Positions 60,475-64,000 of a stretch of 64,000 bases of DNA are shown piece after piece (position 1 is the first letter of the stretch; each line of letters begins with the position of its first letter). Source of the DNA: Gimibacter soli (GTDB lineage: Bacteria > Pseudomonadota > Alphaproteobacteria > Sphingomonadales > Kordiimonadaceae); the NCBI RefSeq assembly GCF_028463845.1, contig NZ_CP116805.1:2841001-2905000 (forward strand). Reading direction: 5' to 3'. The translations under genes and the position numbers were made by a program. The notes under the pieces were generated by a model. It was not told the origin of the DNA. It ran no database searches and worked only from the letters and a program-made list of their open reading frames with translations.

Positions 60475-61533
60475 ATGACTTCACGGTTCCTTAGTCTGGC
60501 CGACCTTGGCTGGACGCCGTATTTTGCTTCTCAGTTCACCCCCAGCGCCTCGTCTGACGAGCGCGCGGTCAGGGTAATGGCGGTCCACCGCGGCCATGTC
60601 ACCATTGCCGGGGAAGACATCGATACGACCATTCAGTCACATCTGCCCGGCGCCCCCGGCGAGGAAGACCGGCCCACGGTTGGCGACTGGCTTGTCATCG
60701 AGCGCACCAGTCTTCGCCCCGTGCGGCTTCTCAAGCGCAGCAGCCTTTTCAAGCGCCGCGCTGCGGGCACAGGCCGCGAGCTTCAGCTGATTGCTGCCAA
60801 TGTCGACACCCTGTTCGTGGTGACGTCCTGCAACCGCGACTTCAATCCCGCACGGCTGGAACGGTATCTCGTTCTGGCCAGCGAAGCCGGCGTCATGCCG
60901 GTGGTTGTACTGACGAAAGCTGACCTCGCCGACGATGTGGCGGACTATGCCAAGGCGGCCCGGCGGCTGCTTTCCGGCCTCGTCGTCGAAACCCTTGACG
61001 CGCGCGACCCCGACGCGGCTGCGGTTCTTGCCGCATGGTGCGGCAAGGGGCAGACTGTCGCCCTCCTCGGCTCGTCCGGGGTCGGCAAATCCACGCTCGT
61101 CAATTCGCTGTCCGGCGGCGATGCCCTGACGGGCGCCGTGCGCAGGGGCGACACCAAGGGGCGGCACACCACCACGGGGCGGTCCCTGCACCGGCTGGAA
61201 CAGGGCGGATGGCTCCTCGACACTCCCGGCATGCGTGAGCTGCAACTTGCCGACGTCCAGGAAGGGCTGGATGAAGTTTTCAACGACATTGCCGCCCTGG
61301 CAGGAGAGTGCCGCTTCTCAGACTGCGCCCACGACAGCGAACCGGGCTGTGCGATCAAGGAGGCACTGGAAAACGGCAGTCTGGAGCCTGAACGACTGGC
61401 CCGCTGGCTCAAGCTCGCAGCCGAGGATGCCCACAATCGCGCCTCGCTTGCCGAGCGCCGGTCGCGCGAACGCGCCTTCAGCAAGATGGCGCGGTCCGTA
61501 ATACGGGGCAAGAACACCCGAACAGAGCGCTAG
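60475..61533 (+). CDS. rsgA: Small-ribosomal-subunit biogenesis GTPase RsgA
   Basis: A 352-residue circularly permuted GTPase. An OB-like N-domain (about 30-95) is followed by the GTPase with permuted order: G4 VVLTKADLADD, G1 LLGSSGVGKSTLVNSLSGG, G2 KGRHTTTGRSLHRL, G3 DTPGMREL. A C-terminal zinc motif is present (CRFSDCAHDSEPGCAIKEAL). It checks 30S maturation. Convergent with the rRNA operon across a strong terminator. Confidence 0.95.
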   Translation: MTSRFLSLADLGWTPYFASQFTPSASSDERAVRVMAVHRGHVTIAGEDIDTTIQSHLPGAPGEEDRPTVGDWLVIERTSLRPVRLLKRSSLFKRRAAGTGRELQLIAANVDTLFVVTSCNRDFNPARLERYLVLASEAGVMPVVVLTKADLADDVADYAKAARRLLSGLVVETLDARDPDAAAVLAAWCGKGQTVALLGSSGVGKSTLVNSLSGGDALTGAVRRGDTKGRHTTTGRSLHRLEQGGWLLDTPGMRELQLADVQEGLDEVFNDIAALAGECRFSDCAHDSEPGCAIKEALENGSLEPERLARWLKLAAEDAHNRASLAERRSRERAFSKMARSVIRGKNTRTER

Positions 61534-61612
61534 ACGCTCAAAATTGCGCACCGAAGGGGCTAATCAGTCCCTTCGGTTGCGGATTTGGGTGCCAACCCAG
61601 CATTTGAACAAC

Positions 61613-61648
61613 AAAAAACCGCCGTCCACGAGGGATCGGCGGTTTTTT
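61613..61648. terminator. Bidirectional terminator between rsgA and the rRNA operon
   Basis: AAAAAACCGCCG (61613-61624) pairs perfectly with CGGCGGTTTTTT (61637-61648). The T6/A6 tracts make it active in both directions, ending rsgA on one side and the rRNA transcript on the other. Confidence 0.92.
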
Positions 61649-61685
61649 GGTCAATCATGAAGATGTTTATCGCTATTTTGTAGAT

Positions 61686-61800
61686 CTGGCGGCGACCTAC
61701 TCTTCCGCAGCTTGAGCTGAAGTACCATTGGCACGAGGCCCTTTCACTTCCGGGTTCGGGATGGGACCGGGTGGTTCGAACCTGTCATAACCACCAGATC
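61686..61800 (-). rRNA. rrf: 5S ribosomal RNA
   Basis: The minus strand reads the typical alphaproteobacterial 5S: TCTGGTGGTTATGACAGG near the 5' end, CCCATCCCGAACCCGGAAG in the middle, and a 3' end complementary to the 5' end. Ends are placed by stem pairing, so they may be off by a few bases. Confidence 0.93.
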
Positions 61801-61889
61801 GACAAAATAGCGATTGTTGCGTTTGCGGGATGTCGAGACATGCTGCTTGATCTTCCATTTGGCTGAGTGAGTTTTGATCACTGGCTATG

Positions 61890-64000
<2,111 letters not shown>

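Overview
The window looks like chromosome of an alphaproteobacterium. Evidence: the housekeeping half is GC-rich with alphaproteobacterial families (two PAS_5/PF07310-type proteins, an Ohr/OhrR pair, a TonB receptor, many acyl-CoA dehydrogenases, a cobalamin riboswitch), and the right end is an rRNA operon (5S and the 3' two thirds of 23S, minus strand). The genus cannot be fixed from this sequence alone.

Layout. (1) 1-11.2 kb, lower GC: a carbohydrate locus. A minus-strand operon (GPH-type sugar symporter, GH94 phosphorylase, secreted CBM9-like protein, LacI regulator) diverges from a second LacI gene and a lipoprotein GH3 beta-glucosidase. A glyoxalase-fold protein and a gluconokinase follow. 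GH94 plus gluconokinase suggests use of an oxidised cello-disaccharide (cellobionate), split to glucose-1-phosphate and gluconate. Clear LacI-type palindromes lie in front of the transporter, the second LacI gene and the GH3 gene. (2) 11.6-16.1 kb, high GC: a mobilisation module (MobC-like protein, relaxase, small coiled-coil protein) plus a Lon-like AAA+ ATPase without a protease domain. (3) 16.1-25.86 kb, low GC: accessory cargo. This includes a degenerate DUF3991/Toprim primase-like protein, a RelB/YafQ-type toxin-antitoxin pair in two separately promoted units, and a tightly overlapping three-gene minus-strand cassette (phosphoribosyltransferase-like protein, ORC/CDC6-like P-loop ATPase, unknown Rossmann-like protein) that I regard as the best candidate for a little-studied conflict/defence system. 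An excisionase-like protein and a tyrosine integrase end the element next to tRNA-Leu(UAA), whose 3' end is the probable attachment site.

(4) 25.86-61.5 kb: conserved chromosome. Purine and one-carbon genes (purU, purB), PAS proteins, a molybdopterin-binding-domain protein, radC, map, sfsA and a TonB receptor come first. A fatty-acid/dicarboxylate/aromatic degradation block follows (SDR, glutaryl-CoA dehydrogenase, beta-ketoadipyl-CoA-type thiolase, MarR regulator, a pair of acyl-CoA dehydrogenases, a FadB-like bifunctional enzyme, an MFS exporter). After that come a histidine kinase with an ethylene-receptor-like membrane domain, a thioesterase, an FAH-family hydrolase, a B12 ABC importer behind a cobalamin riboswitch, the ohr/ohrR peroxide module, a redoxin/2OG-oxygenase fusion, a two-subunit Tat-exported molybdenum hydroxylase and rsgA. 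(5) 61.6-64 kb: convergent terminator, 5S and 23S rRNA.

All functions are read from sequence motifs and memory of families; no searches were run.
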